Of a DNA stretch of 64,000 nt, positions 1-13,050 are shown in pieces. Each line of letters opens with the position of its first letter. The first letter of the stretch is position 1. The position numbers were made by a program, and so were the translations under genes. This DNA is from Parascedosporium putredinis. Lineage: Eukaryota > Ascomycota > Sordariomycetes > Microascales > Microascaceae. Under the pieces are notes generated by a model. It was not told where the DNA came from and did no database searches. It saw only the letters and a program-made list of their open reading frames with translations. The stretch spans positions 1,302,001 through 1,366,000 of the forward strand of contig CASHTG010000001.1 of the NCBI GenBank assembly GCA_949357655.1, given 5' to 3'.

Positions 1-824
1 CATTCCCTTCTTGGCTCGTTCTAGCGCCCAAGCTACGACTTATAGCCAATGCTCGTTGACTTGCTGAACGCCTCGGGTGGGGAAGAGGGGGAGGCTGCAC
101 AAGCTTTGGCTTGCGCTAACCCTGAACTCGCCCGCCTGGTCAAGGCTCACTCACACCAAAGATTGCCCCCTTTGCCCCCATGCTGATCAGCAGAAGGGCC
201 TCAACCTCTTGTGCGATTAATACGAGTGGGTTCAAATTGGTGTTGGAGGGCAGGTTTAGGAGACTTGGGAGACTTGCGGGCGGGAAAAGGAAGCTGATTG
301 CAAGGGGTCAGTCGTCATAGCGGACACTTCAAGTTGGGATCCACAAATTTCCTTTGTTCAAGGCAGCACTTATCAATGACAAAGCGGAACTGGTTTGATG
401 GGTCTGGTCTATACCGAGGTGGATTGGTGGGACGGTCTATGGACGTCTTAGCGTGCATTGATGTGCGGAGTTCCAGGGCAGAGGCCTGAAAGTTTAAAAG
501 AAGGCAAAGGAAAAATAGAAAATTCTCGAGGTGTTGCAATCCTGAAGGGGCATGGAAACGAGGTGTTCGGTTTCGATACGACCTATACGACTCTCAGGGT
601 GCGAGATATCCGACTCGCTGTCGTGGTCAAGTACCTCAAAGGTACCACCAACACAACATCAAGAAGCCCCCGGCTGTTTCAAGCCATCAATCCATGTCCC
701 CACCAACGCCACAACTTAACAGCGAGCCTTTGCACTAATAGCACAGACCTGAGCAAGACCGGCACCTTAATCTTAATCGTGTGAGACCCTCAAAAGGCTT
801 CCTGCCAATCTTAGGCGTGCACCC

Positions 825-837
825 TTTTTTTTTTTTT
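825..837 (+). repeat. T13 homopolymer
   Basis: Uninterrupted run of thirteen T. No associated gene is seen. Its length is likely to be unreliable given the homopolymer errors elsewhere in the window. Confidence 0.9.
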
Positions 838-3641
838 CTCATGTGGCGTTTGTTGGCTTCATGTTTCTTCGTGACGTGGGGTGTGGAAGACCAGGTTCCA
901 AGGTTCTTTTGAAGCGCAGGGCCAGGCCCACCCTGCTAAACTGGCCTGCCTCGAACGCCACAAGATATCCGGAGCCCGACCGACGGCTTGCCGTCGTGCC
1001 TCCCAAATCAGAGGCAACCCAGGGTGGGAATTGGCTCAACAACAGCGAACCGTGATATTATTTGAACAATGCTTTGGAGAATAATACTTCTTGTGCTTAT
1101 TCGGCACCGGGTTCTCTGGGCAGCGATTCCGTGAGCATGGACATCCATCCACCATCTTTCATGGTGCTGGTGTCAGTGTACTGAGCACTTGTTGAGGTAT
1201 TGGCGTCCGTTATGGATATGCGTAAGGAACAAGGGGCACCGCTCCTTCCCTCTCGCTAGACGAAAGTATGAGCGGGGAAGCGGCTTGATCATTTCTCTGG
1301 GAAAGCAGTTCAATTTCTTTGCTCTCCTCTTCCTTGCGAATCTTGTCTTTCACGGCAACACATTGGCTCCTTGCCGGTGCTGGGCTCCTTGGGAAAAGCC
1401 TGGTCCAGGGCTGTTAGTGGCTGGACTAGTTGCAGGTCTTTGGGGTTCTACGAGAAGACAAGAGCGACATCATCAAGATGAAAAAATATGGGGCCAAGTC
1501 TCGCTCCGATGTGGACCTCTTGGACGCCCTTCTAACAACATCCCATCCCATCCACGAGGACGCTTGGGATGACAGGGGAACAAGGGGGTGGATCGTCACG
1601 AAGAGTTTGGGCACATAAGAAAAAGTTGGCCTATTGAGGAATAAGAATGTTTCTTTGCTTCGATCACCAAACAGTACACTAGAATTGATGTACGAAGTAT
1701 CATCACCCTGAACGTCAAGCGCACTCTGTAAAGGCGAACCTGCTTGATGGCGAGCCATATCCCAAAGTGTCGATCCAGGTCACGACCCACTCTTTTTCAG
1801 CCCATCACAGCTCAAGTTGAGACCGGGGAGTCAATTGGGACGAATCTATTTTTAACCCTAACCTCTTGGCGCGGGACTGATCGACATCAAGCCCACAACC
1901 ACCCCCAACCAGAAAGCTTTTATGAACCGACTAAAAAGTCGCGAGGCGAGGGTAGGCACCTTGGGGGCCCAGAACGTGTGGCTGATGAAGACAATCAGGG
2001 ATAGAACTGAGAGACATCGCGTCAACACGCATGAATGCAGAAACACAAGACTGCAATTCAAAATGTACTGGGTAGTGGGCTTTCTTCGAAAACCATCAAT
2101 AGTCATGACGTACTTGTATTAGCCACGATTATCGAGCTCCTTGCACTACGTCGCGATATATTTCCGCTTTTAAGGGGGCGGAGGAAGCCAGTTTCGAGAA
2201 GAAAAAACAAAGAAAAACGAGACAACTTGGAACACAAGGCCATGCAGTTCCACCAGTCAACCACGAGCTAAGACACACGGAATCTTGCCCATGTCTGCGT
2301 GGTGATCACGGGAGCCCCACGGACACCTTTCGAACTGAACCCTGCTTTTTTGGTCGTTTTTACTTTTTTCGCCAAGGAACATCGGCGAAGGAACATTCTT
2401 TTCTCATCCGAAAGTCAGGATCCACGTCGTCTTTCGGGTGGACAGAGGTATACGGTGGAGAAGAACCGGCCGGTAGATCCAGTGCAAGGTTGTAGGCAAC
2501 AGCCTTGACCCTCCTGGCTGCTTCTCAGGTAAAAGTATTATTATGACATTGAAGTCTACACTACGGCTGTAGGCCGATCCTTCCAAGGGCTAGCCGAAAC
2601 CGACGCTTTTTGACTAGACTGCCTTTTAACGCGCCTCGAAGAAAATGACATCGCGCCGTGATCCCGGGTGCCGCGATCAGCTCGGTTGAGGTTCATCTGC
2701 GGCTGCACCTATTTTTGACGCGGGGTGCCGTGTTGTCGCGCGTATGCATTCCTCCGAGAGATATATTAACCACCATCTTCAAGAATGTGTCCCATGGGAA
2801 ACCGGAGGATGACACCTTGGGGGACTGGCCGATCGGGTAGTGGTGGTGGGGGCCGGGATGTAGGATCAATGACAGTTTGGAAAGTTTGGAGGGTTTGGAG
2901 CATCATCGATCACGCATATTAATCCTGAAGCCCCAGAAAAGCTCCGCTCCCGCACTCCAATGCGACGGCTCCCCACTCCGCGAGCCCCAGTCACTTTGAA
3001 AGAGGTTGTACAGAGGTATACCGAGTACACTATTTTCAACATTTCCTTCCTTTACCCAGACTTTTCCCTTGGTTAGAGCGGGCGAAGGATTGGGGCCCGT
3101 TGCGCGAGAGGGAAACCCCCATCTTCATGTTCACTCCCCTGTGCCTTGGCTGTGATGAGCTAGCCCGTCAGACCGTCAGGGAAAGGAACAACGGGGATCG
3201 CTTCACGCAAAGTGGAGCCAGGAGCTCGTGGAAGAGTGCTAAATTAGGAACATTGAACCTCCCCTTTGAAGCGTGCGCAGGGGTTGGTCGAACCTGATGT
3301 CACTGTGGCTGTGGGCCAGGCAAATCGTTTTGGGGGACTCACTTCCAGATGTCAACTGGCTGCGAAGAGCACCTTCACCATCTCCAGTCAATCGATTTGA
3401 CTGGGCTCTAACTCACGTTCAAGTGTAGGGTCCTCGCATTCAAGAGGAGGGAGGGGGTATAATAGGCGTCAATAATCGAATTTTGACCAGCCCTAATACC
3501 ATTGATAATCATGTATTGACTGGCTGGCCAAATTCTCCTTTCAGCGCTTGTGTTGAAGAGAACCTAATTTTAAGCATCAAACCGCGCATCCTTCGTGCCA
3601 GGGGTCCAAGTAGAGGAAAGGAGAGGAGAGACACTGGTCAT

Positions 3642-3681
3642 TCACGCCCTTAACATTCATATCACGCCCTTGACGTTCATA
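3642..3681 (+). repeat. Two-copy 20-bp imperfect tandem repeat
   Basis: Two adjacent 20-bp units (3642-3661 and 3662-3681), each starting TCACGCCCTT and ending TTCATA, with two A/G differences between them. The repeat is not inside a recognised gene. It could be a duplicated regulatory site or a simple slippage duplication. Confidence 0.85.
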
Positions 3682-3992
3682 TCAAACGCCATTTTTAGTC
3701 CTTCTATTTTCTTTTCCCCCTGATATGGCCCCTCGACACAAAAAGAAATGTAACACCCCGCGAGGGAGGAAATGAAAGGGAAAATAAATCCCTCGGCATC
3801 TATCCTTGTTGTGCCATGAGGAGAGAGACATTGATCGATGATCCTCGGGCGTGGTGCAATAACATGTGCACCCTCTCGTCCCCCAGAGAGCGGTGGAGGT
3901 AATAGGGACAGACACAGAAAGGACAGACAAGGTAAAAGGGCTCCATTCCTTCGTCGCACTATGATTACAACTGCAGTACACTATGGATGTAG

Positions 3993-4089
3993 TTCCGGAG
4001 CAACAGACGCGTAGCCGAACTCGGCTACTGGTCAACTTTTCCTCCGTCTCTTGGTCAAGGTAATTCCGGAGCAACAGACGCAGCCGAAC
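3993..4089 (+). repeat. Direct repeat, 28 and 26 bp, about 70 bp apart
   Basis: The block TTCCGGAGCAACAGACGC followed by AGCCGAAC occurs at 3993-4020 (with GT between the two parts) and again at 4064-4089 (without it). Forty-three bases separate the copies. Apart from the two-base gap they are identical. No coding context is recognised. Confidence 0.85.
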
Positions 4090-7000
4090 GCCCTAGCCGA
4101 CACCGCATGACTCGGGAGCTATGTTTATCACTCAGTCGCGAGCCTCGAGCAAGCCAGCCTTCATCAATCTCGAACACTGAACACCCGACTCTTCTGACCC
4201 TTTGGATCCCCTTTCGCTGGGCGCCATTCTTCATCCCCCTCTTTGACTGGTTCCCCTTTGCGCAACTGGATGGGGATGGCGGCTATTCTTACACGCGATT
4301 GATGAACACTTTGGATACAATTTGGCGGGCTGCACTTGCACAGCCACGCACAGAATGGAAACAGCAGAAAAATAAAGGTGGCGAGTACCACACACTCCGT
4401 CCTCCCGCGGATAGATGCTTGCCTACGAAAAGAAGCGAGCGATGAAATTTGAGGGAGGGGGAAACCCCATTCCATGCAGCTAAAGGATTTAAAAATAAAG
4501 GACCATTGCGGGCTGTTTCTGGAGAAGAGAGAGAACACTTGAAGGATGATCCGGACCAAAGCATCGGGAAAACCACATCCACCCCTCCCCATCAAATCTT
4601 TGTGGGAAGAATTCTCCTTGTTGCTGGCCGAAATTGGCATGATCGACCATGTGGTACTATAGATAGACCCAGGTCGAGATGCCGACTTACATACAGATGG
4701 ATCCATCAAATTGCATGGCCAAATGCTTGGGCCTGAAAAAAGAGGGAGAGGGAAGAGGAGAGGTACCTCCCTATACTACTTACTACTTGTATTACATACC
4801 TGATCCTAAATGTGCTTTCAGCTCCGTGGGCAGTCTCATCCACTTGTTCACAATCCGTCTTGATCGCTCGGCTATTTGAGACAGACGAAGCCAGTTGCTT
4901 GGGCAAACAGTTGAATTCATTGGAGAAGCCAACGAATAGCTATTTCCGTCCCTCGATGTGCTCGCTCATACTAGCCAGCCGCCTGGCACCACGAGTGTTT
5001 TCAACATGGAGATGTCTATCGGTGCACAGCGCCTTGTCGGTCCAACACTTGCACAATGCCGAAACTTTGAAAAGAACTATGATTATACAGTTGGCCACCT
5101 CTTCCTTCTCTTGGGGTGCCTTTGTCGGTTCCTTCGTCGGTTCCTTGCTCCCTATTTCCCCCTCCAAGCCAAAGTGGACCGAGAATCTTGGCAGGTGCTT
5201 CCTGCTTCAACGTTAGGGCAGCTTGGGCAGGTGGGCCATGGAAGAACACTGCACCAAACATCGCCCGTGCTGGCCAGATCCTTGTCTTCCCATCCATCAG
5301 ACGACCCACATTCCTTTTTTTCTTTCCCTTTTTTGAAGGGATCTCCACTCACCCTGTTGGACGGCGAGTGGAGAGCACAGGCACTAACTTGTATGAGGCC
5401 CTCCGGTTGTTACTTGATAAGGGACGCGGAAGGGGAAAAGGTTTTTGACGACGGCGGGATCAACATGATTAGCTCTCGCGTGAGGGACTGATCCTCTTCC
5501 GGTAACTCTTTCACTAGGACCAGCCAGGGGTGCCCGCCAACCAATGTCACCCCAACTGTGCCTGGAAGCTCTCGGTGCGCTCTCGATCTCGCTTTCTCGC
5601 CACTCACAAGATGGCAGTTTGAAAAAACGCTGTCGCCCCCTCCATCTCCATCCACCCTACCGTCACATCGTCACACACCATTTTCCATCAAGGCTAGGCT
5701 CTGCAAAGTTAGAGGCTCCTTCTGAGATATAGATAGAACACTATTCCTCCCCGCTCGAAAGTAAGACAAGAGACAAGCTTCTGCGAGCCCTCAAGACCCC
5801 TTTTGACGATCCACGGATGGGTGCATTTTGCGCCTGGACTGCGACATGGCGACAGGCGACCAAAGGACGGAAATGGAGCATTACCAGACGGGAAGGATAT
5901 TCCTAGATGCCGGCCCCGTCTTCGACAGCCCCTCAACCCCCATTAAGAGCATTATTAATATTAGATGCTTGTGTCGGTTCCCAGGTTCCAACGGGGTCGT
6001 GTGGTAACCCACACTCGCTGCAACCTAGCCCGTAGCGGTGTCTTAGCATGACGAGGAGCCAGGGCCTTCCTAGTGCTCCTGGCATGTTTCGTTCTTGGTC
6101 GACTGAGCGTCGACATCACATTGATACTTCGTACATCCAGGATGCACACCACCACACAACCAAGAACGGGTTCCGTCAAAACGGGAACTCGCGAGAAAAG
6201 CATTGATAAGAGGTTGCGTTTTAAAAAAGTGTCCTCAGTCTCGATAACCCCTAGTTAGCATACCCACGCACTATTGGTCACAGGCTGGGCGCTAGGGTGC
6301 CGGTGATGTTTTGTTTGTCGTTTTGCCATCAAGATTCCCATGACATTGAAGTTTAAAAAGCTTGGGGTGCGTCTGTGAAATCTCGTGGAGCCCTTCAAGG
6401 TGACATGCGTGACTTCAATGTTGAGCAAAAGGGGAACAGAGAGTCCCACTTCCTTGCCCATGCCCACCCCCCTTCTACCCCCTCATATTTCGGCTCCGGC
6501 ATAGCTCGGCCAGGGGGCGGAAGGGGAGGGCAAGTTGATAACCCTTCCCGCTATTACGCTTGACGGTGCATCTTTGCTCCTCTTTGAACGGGTCGGTTTT
6601 CTCAGGGATGTCACTGAATGTCCGTGCTTCACAAGGTGCCTTTGCAGGCCGGGGCCTGGCAATGTCAAGCAGAAATCACATTGATCCAAGGAGCACATCA
6701 ATATTAGCACATGCACCAGCAACCGGCACACACCCGCGCATCAACACGAGATTTTGTCAAAATGGGAAACATTGGATAAACCTTGAACCATCTCGCGTCC
6801 ACCACTTGTAGAGGTAGAGGTAGAGACAGACATAGACTAGAGGGGTGAACATGCCGTTATGGGCTGTCGTGCAAAACCTGTGAATTGGCCCCATTTCCCC
6901 ATTTCCCCTCTCGCCGGCTCCCGCCCAATGGAATGTTTTACAGGGCCTAGTTTGGAGTTGGTGAGGGGGGATGGATAGAATGGGATATTTTTAAAAACAA

Positions 7001-9696
7001 CCCAGCTACCCTGGTCACATATTCCACTTGCGATTGTCCCTTGCCGAAAGGAAGATGATCCTCCTCGAACTATTCAAGATCAGAATAAGAAATAATAATA
7101 CTTGTCGGTCTGTGATGAGTGTCGCTTGGCCCGTATCTCGCACCCGGAGCCCCGTCACTCCCTCCATGACGGCGACTGGGCGAGTCGACTCTTGGGACGG
7201 AGAGATGTTGGCCCCTCCCCTGTCTGCCATGACTGAGTGATTATCCCAGTCCCCACACAGTACCTCGGTAGGTTGCTATTTACATCGATGGGACCAATGC
7301 AACGTGCGTGTTTCTGGGTTTATACATCCAATGGATGGAATGGATCCGTCCATCGATAGATCAACTTGTGTTCTTTGCCTTTGCTTCTGGACTCTGTAAT
7401 ACCACCCGTGGTCAGAGTGGGGGCGCTGGTGGAGCCCAGCTGGAGCCTGGTATTCTAAATTGACGTCCGAACGATGTTCCTGTTCCAATTCAGTATCCAT
7501 AGTAGATGTTCTGTCGGGAATAATACACCGCGGAAAGAACTGGGGCACAACTGATAGAGATTCGCATTTCTTGGTGGAGAGTGCGTCCACGCTTGGAATA
7601 GATCCGTCATACTGAATCACTTCATCTATTCCTTTTCCAAAGCTAGCCCATGCCCCAGGAGCCACACCGTCACAAACCACGCCCCCCTTTTTAAACGTTC
7701 TTCTAGAGCTACCCCTTTGGAACACCGATGAACCTCCAGGCCCACGCCCCAGCGCGCTCGCGCTCGCGAGAAGAGTTGCGAAGCAAGCGGACCGTCGCTG
7801 GCCGTTGAAGATGACGGAATGCTAATTATTGTCGGCGTTTTTCGTTTTCCGCTCCCGCCCCCTCTCTTCGACGGTTGGTCAAGTGCCCAAAAGGATTGAT
7901 CCAGTGTCGATGCGATGGCCGACACATTGGTACGGCGGGCGACTTTCCCATGAAAGTCGGAGGCACGTTGTTGATTTTTGTCGATACACATGCCATGTTT
8001 GTCGCCATTTCCACCTGTAGGGCTTGGCGGCCGTTGGTGCGGCGAGCGGCCTCTTTGAATCAACTAGATGCTGTTCGGTGTCGATGGCCTGCACATGGGG
8101 TCAATCATTCCTGGTGTCTTGTCCCCATCAATGACCCATGGATCCATTGATGGGTGATTTGGGGAAGTGGGTACCACCACTTGCACCACTGGCCTGGCCC
8201 TGGCCACAGTGAACCTCGACTGGAGTGTTCAAATGCCTTTGAAAGGGCGCCGTCGCTTAGGAAAGATGCGGGTTCAATGTTCACTCCCGCGGTGGTGGGT
8301 GGGACGCCGTGGGGCTCGGGCTCCTGGACTGTACTTGGAGGGTACTTGACAGGTTCGACCTTGCAGTTGCAAATGATGACCCTTCAAATCTTGACCCACA
8401 GCGAACATTGAACCGACATCCACCTCGACCCTCTTGGCCTCCCCTGCCCCCAGTGTGATTGTCGCATCAACGCCCACCGGGACGGACGCGATGGTCAATG
8501 ACTCGAGGTGCACTGTTCTCAAAGTACCCACCCGACCACCATTCCGACGCCGTTGCACATTCGAGCGAGCCGTCTAGTTGTAGAGTAGTTTCCTTTTGCT
8601 CACTTTCACTTACACGACAAACCTTACCCCCTTCCCTTCCCTTACCTCCCCCGGGGCCCACTCGACAAACGCCCCTGCCGCGAGGAGGGCTGGCTAAGCC
8701 TCGACGTACCTCCCCATTCTTTTCACCGTCGACCTCGGAGGACGGCCATGTGTTCTCCCGCGTCACTGAGACCGCCCGTCGGCACTCGTGAGCCTCGCCG
8801 TGACGAAGAAAGCTCTCCCCTGCCTTCCCCGTGCAGTCTGCCCTATAGCTAGGGCGAACTGCGTCGGGGATGGCCGCACAATCTAAACCCACCCTCACGG
8901 GTCTGGTTTCCGTCATTGCTTCTTTCCTTCTCCCTTTGACTAGTTTAGACCGCTTTCCTTTCCACCACCCCCTCCTCCTTCTCCTTTCATCCCTCCCCCC
9001 TCTTCCCGCCCTGAGCTCGATTTAGAACTGGCAAGTGGATCGCCGGACCCGGACAACGAGATCCCTTGTCGGAGATCTACATATATATCTGTCGCGCGCC
9101 CATCCACATCCACATGCCTTTACATCAGAGCAAGCCTCTTACACCACATCCTCATCCTCACCCTCACCTTACACATCGACATCCTCCTCATATCGAACGC
9201 GACTCCATCGGCCCAGCGCCCTACCAGCGTCTCGCTTCTTCTCTTTGTAGTCGCTCCCTTTTCTTTCGAGGGCAACCGGAATTGCTTCCCAGTCCTCTTG
9301 AATGCTTTTTTCCATTCTCACACTGTCATCTCACCTCCGCTAGATGACTTCTCTTGAACCTTCGCATCTTTCGTCCTGTTCCCACGCGTTCCTTGAGAGT
9401 AGGGTATGAGGGGTTACTGCGCGCCGAGATCCTTTCCTTGAGTCAAGTTCGCATTGTACATGTCAAGAAGCGCCTCGACCGAACCACCACCGAACCAGAG
9501 CCCCATCCCTTCCATCCTCGTCCGAAGCGCATCACCCCGTGGACCGGAACAGTCTCTGACAAGCTCCCTGGCCCATAACCCTCATCTCCCGGAGACTCCA
9601 CCGTCCTCGACTCTCCAGGTACCCAAAAGAAGCAGCCAGAAGCGTACCTATTCCGAAGCGAACCTTTCAACCGCGGAAAACGTCCCAAGGAAGATC

Positions 9697-10601
9697 ATGG
9701 CTCCTCGATCCTCCAAGAAGGAAGGCGAGTCTAGTTCCAAGAAGTTGAGCGCTTCCTCGTCTGTTTCCAAAGCCAAGTCTAAGTCTAAGCCGACGACGGA
9801 TGACTGGACCGAGGTCACCGAGCCTGAAGAGAGGCGCCGAATTCAAAACAAACTTGCGCAAAGAAAATTCCGTACGTATCAGGTCCCCTCTGCAACCCCC
9901 ATCACAGACCCATTTCATCCCAGAGCATCACCGCGCCAGTCCGCTTACACGCACCTTGTGTCCATTATAGGTGAAAAGAATCGAGAGAGCAAGGAACGGG
10001 CGGAGCGTGACGCCAGGAACCAGCAGCACGCAGGCAGCTGCTACCAAGTCCCCGCGCCAAGCGACGTGACCTCTGAGCATGAAGTATCCGGCCTTCCGTG
10101 GGGAACTTTCTCTATGCGACACGTAGTCTCTCGAGGCCACGAAGCTGAAAGCCGACGAAGCAGTGGCAGGGACGACTACCTTCGCGAAGACGGCCGATAC
10201 CAGCCAACCCCGTTTGCCGAAAACATGCCTTATTCTGCAGGAGCGCCCTCGTATCAGCAGCACGGCGGGAGTTTTGGCGGAAGCAGCACGGGGAGGACGG
10301 CTACTACGAGACAGACCCGCAGTTATTCTATGACTACGGTTCCTCAGGTATCCCAACCCACCAGCAGCAATACCCTCCACCTCCACAGCAAGGTGGGAAA
10401 TGACAAGAGCACGTAGTCATTTCTATTGTTTTTTAGGCCTTTGCAAGAACATCTCGCAGACTAACACGCTCTTCGTCAATAGGTCACTTTGTAACGGACC
10501 AGTTCCACGCGACTGCGTGGCCCGAAAGCCCAGCCTTTGCTCCGATCCTACCCCCGAGCCTTCCACTCTCTAGTCCAGAGATACAACAAATCTACTATTA
10601 G
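9697..10601 (+). CDS. Yap-type basic-region (bZIP-like) transcription factor
   Basis: Three exons: 9697-9871, 9971-10392 and 10483-10601. Introns are 99 and 90 bp; the second has a GACTAAC branch point. The basic region is at residues about 46-66. It contains N-K-L-A-Q-R-K-F-R at 51-59, the N-xx-AQ-xx-FR signature of Yap1/Pap1-type DNA-binding regions, and is rebuilt exactly by splicing across intron 1 (R59 is a split codon). No leucine heptad follows. The chain instead enters a charged segment and a conserved-looking G-L-P-W-G ... R-G-H-E-A-E-S-R-R stretch, a layout I associate with a poorly studied fungal bZIP group. One G is missing from the G4 run at 10290-10293; with it restored the protein is 238 aa and ends with a Q/P- and Y-rich tail. 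I chose the ATG at 9697 because its context is good and M-A-P-R-S fits the family. The frame is open further upstream and an ATG at 9460 would add 79 residues. Targets are unknown. Confidence 0.82.
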
Positions 10602-13050
10602 CCTCACTTTCGACGGTCACCGGGATGCTCACCACGATAGATGCAAAATCGAGCCGATACCAGGTCCCGGTCCGGCTTACTCCCTTGATCTCACCGCATT
10701 CGATGGCTGGTACTACGGAAGCATACTCGCAGTGACTGCGTTGCCGGCTTGCCCAGCGCTTCTTTCTTTCTTTTTCTTTTTCTTTTTCTTTCGCTTCATC
10801 CTTGGTCTATTTCCTTGCCCCTCTCCACTTTTCGCAGAAGGACACTCTCCTTTCTATACTCTCTCTACTTCTTTCGTTGTTCCGGTTTTTGTTTGTTTGA
10901 TTCCCTGGAAACTACTGGGTATTTGGAATCTCTGAGCGGTCATTTCACTTTTGGGTACAAGGCTATGCCTTGCGTTATAGGGCCATTCTTTCTTTCTTCT
11001 TTCTTCTTTTTGGGAGCTTGCTGCATTCTCTCCTCGATTTGTTTCTTTTTTCCTTTCGTCTTGGCGATCGTACTAGAAGCATATCACGGTTGTTTACGGG
11101 AACATGGGGGACTCTATTTGATGGCTTATGATATCAGCGGGCGGAGTTTGGGGCGAACGGTTACAACATCAACATGAACTCACTTTAGCGCGGCGAATCT
11201 CACGGGGGTCTTTTTTCGTTGTTTTTCTTTCTTTTTTGGTCATTTTCCACTCCATTCTTTTAGTTCGGAGTTTTCTAACGTATGGCGGGAGAGTTCGAGG
11301 AGGCTTCTTTTTCTGTCATTGATGGCAATAGTACCCCATACCACTGAACGTGTAGATGCTTGTTCCACTCAACCTCCTTTCTCTCCCTTCTCCGTGACGA
11401 GCCAAGATGTAACGTGACATACTTAGGAGCGAAGTGCTGTTTGAGACCTGAATACTTGCCACGAAGGGGGTCTCCCCCAGCAAGGGCGCTGCCTTGCCTA
11501 AGTGTTTTCTGGGTGCGACCCAGGCTGTGGCGTAAACGTGGGGTCGGCACTCAATTATACCATGAGCAGCGGCGTGGAACTACTTGGGGAGGGCCATGAC
11601 GGCCGACGACTGGGTGATGTTACGAGGTTAAGAGTCGTACAAGGAAGGGCATCGAGTGTCCCGGAAAAGCAAAAAGAATTGGTTGCAGAGTGGCTTGAGG
11701 AAGGGCCGCCGTAGAGCCGGGCTGTACCACGTACCCTTGGACAACACTGAAGTCGTGTGGCTAGCGAGGGCGTATTCCGTGGCGAACTGGGCAACGGAAA
11801 AACAGCCTGAGCGCCAGTGAGGGTCACGGGGGAGGGGGCTTAACATGGTTCAAGTTCTGAAGGTGGTGACGCGCCAGGGCCGGGCGATGAGGGAGGGTGG
11901 TTGTAGGGCATTCGGCTCATGTTCTTGAGAGCCAGCCGATCTTGATCTGCGCCGCGTGCCATTTTTGAGGGTCGTTTATATGGCTGAAGATGACATTGGT
12001 TGTCGACTCTTTGGGCTGTCTCGAGGGGAAATTAGAGGTTGGAGGTCATACGCTAGGTCTCCCCAAGTTCGGAGTATCGGGCCAAAAATGATATCATAGG
12101 ATTCGGCACTAAAAAATGTACAGTGAGGTTTTGTTGGTTTTTACGGTCGACGGCGCGGTACCTTGTTGGTTAAGGGCGGCACATCACAGAGCTAGAAGAA
12201 ATAACTTTATGAAGCTCGAAGAGGGTGAATAAGTCAAGAGGCGGGAGGGTAGCGTACTAGTATCTCAAGGAATAGCATGAAGGGAAAGAGTAACGGTTAG
12301 ATAAAGATATTCTTGACTGGCCGGCACGAGAGCCGGGCGATAGATCTCGAGGGAAATGTCACAGAAGATATCGAGGTGTTCGTAGTGAGGTTCATAAGAA
12401 TATCGCCGGTTGGGCTAACTAGTTTGATTGACATCACCATGTGGCGCACTCGCTCTTCTGCGACCACTAATTTGGCATGCCCTTTGCAGGCTACCTTGGG
12501 GGCCGCTGCTGGTCTAGGTTCCCCGCAGCGAGGGGATTATGCAACTCGAAAAAAGGAGGAACTGGGACATCGGGTCTGTGGCAAATAATAGCGCTTGGTT
12601 GTTTGCGAGAAGCGGAATGTTCATTGCTGCAGCACTTGAGAGCTCCATCCCATCAAAGTGATTAAACGTGGGATGAATTCAATTTGCAAGGTTCACTCTT
12701 CCAAGAAAAAGATGCCCCACCAGCCCACCACCCTGGAGCTGCGGCCTCACCGCCCGGCAATATTTGGTCAATCCAACTTTTTTGGGCCCCTCTCAACCTC
12801 TGGACCATCGTCACATTGACGGCCCTTTCTTCTTTTTCTTTTTCCTCCCCTTTTCCTTCCTACCATCTTTTGTATGCGCCGGATGTGCATGAAACAACCT
12901 ATTTTGATATAGAGACTCGCTCTTCCATACAGCAACAGCCTCTCCATACCGTACCGTACAGCCTGGCCATATTCTGGCACCTGGAGTTCCTTCTTCTTTG
13001 GAGCTGTAGCACTGTGAGTTCGTAGCTCCTAGTGTGGGATTTGGTCCAAG
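10602..13050. other. Intergenic region, no gene seen
   Basis: This is the 3' flank of the bZIP-like gene followed by the promoter side of the SMAP-domain gene. A C/T-rich tract built on TTTTTC units lies at about 10761-10792. Short open frames on both strands have random-looking translations and no family resemblance. Confidence 0.6.

Larger units (their letters stand above)
1..9696. other. Gene-free region upstream of the bZIP-like gene
   Basis: I find no recognisable protein-coding or RNA gene in these 9.7 kb. Open frames up to about 150 codons exist on both strands (for example 7276-7725 and 8467-8916, both minus), but their translations are compositionally random, resemble no family I know, and lack plausible intron structure. 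The stretch contains a T13 run, a 20-bp tandem duplication and a 26-28 bp dispersed direct repeat (listed separately). From about 8600 to 9600 the + strand becomes C/T-rich, as is usual for fungal promoters and 5' leaders, and this probably belongs to the downstream bZIP-like gene. Because real genes in this window are split by frameshifts, a short fast-evolving gene could still be hidden here. Confidence 0.6.

Noticed and set aside
1851..1863. Telomere-like TTTAACCCTAACC
   Set aside because: Barely two TAACCC-type units; far too short for a telomere or interstitial telomeric array.
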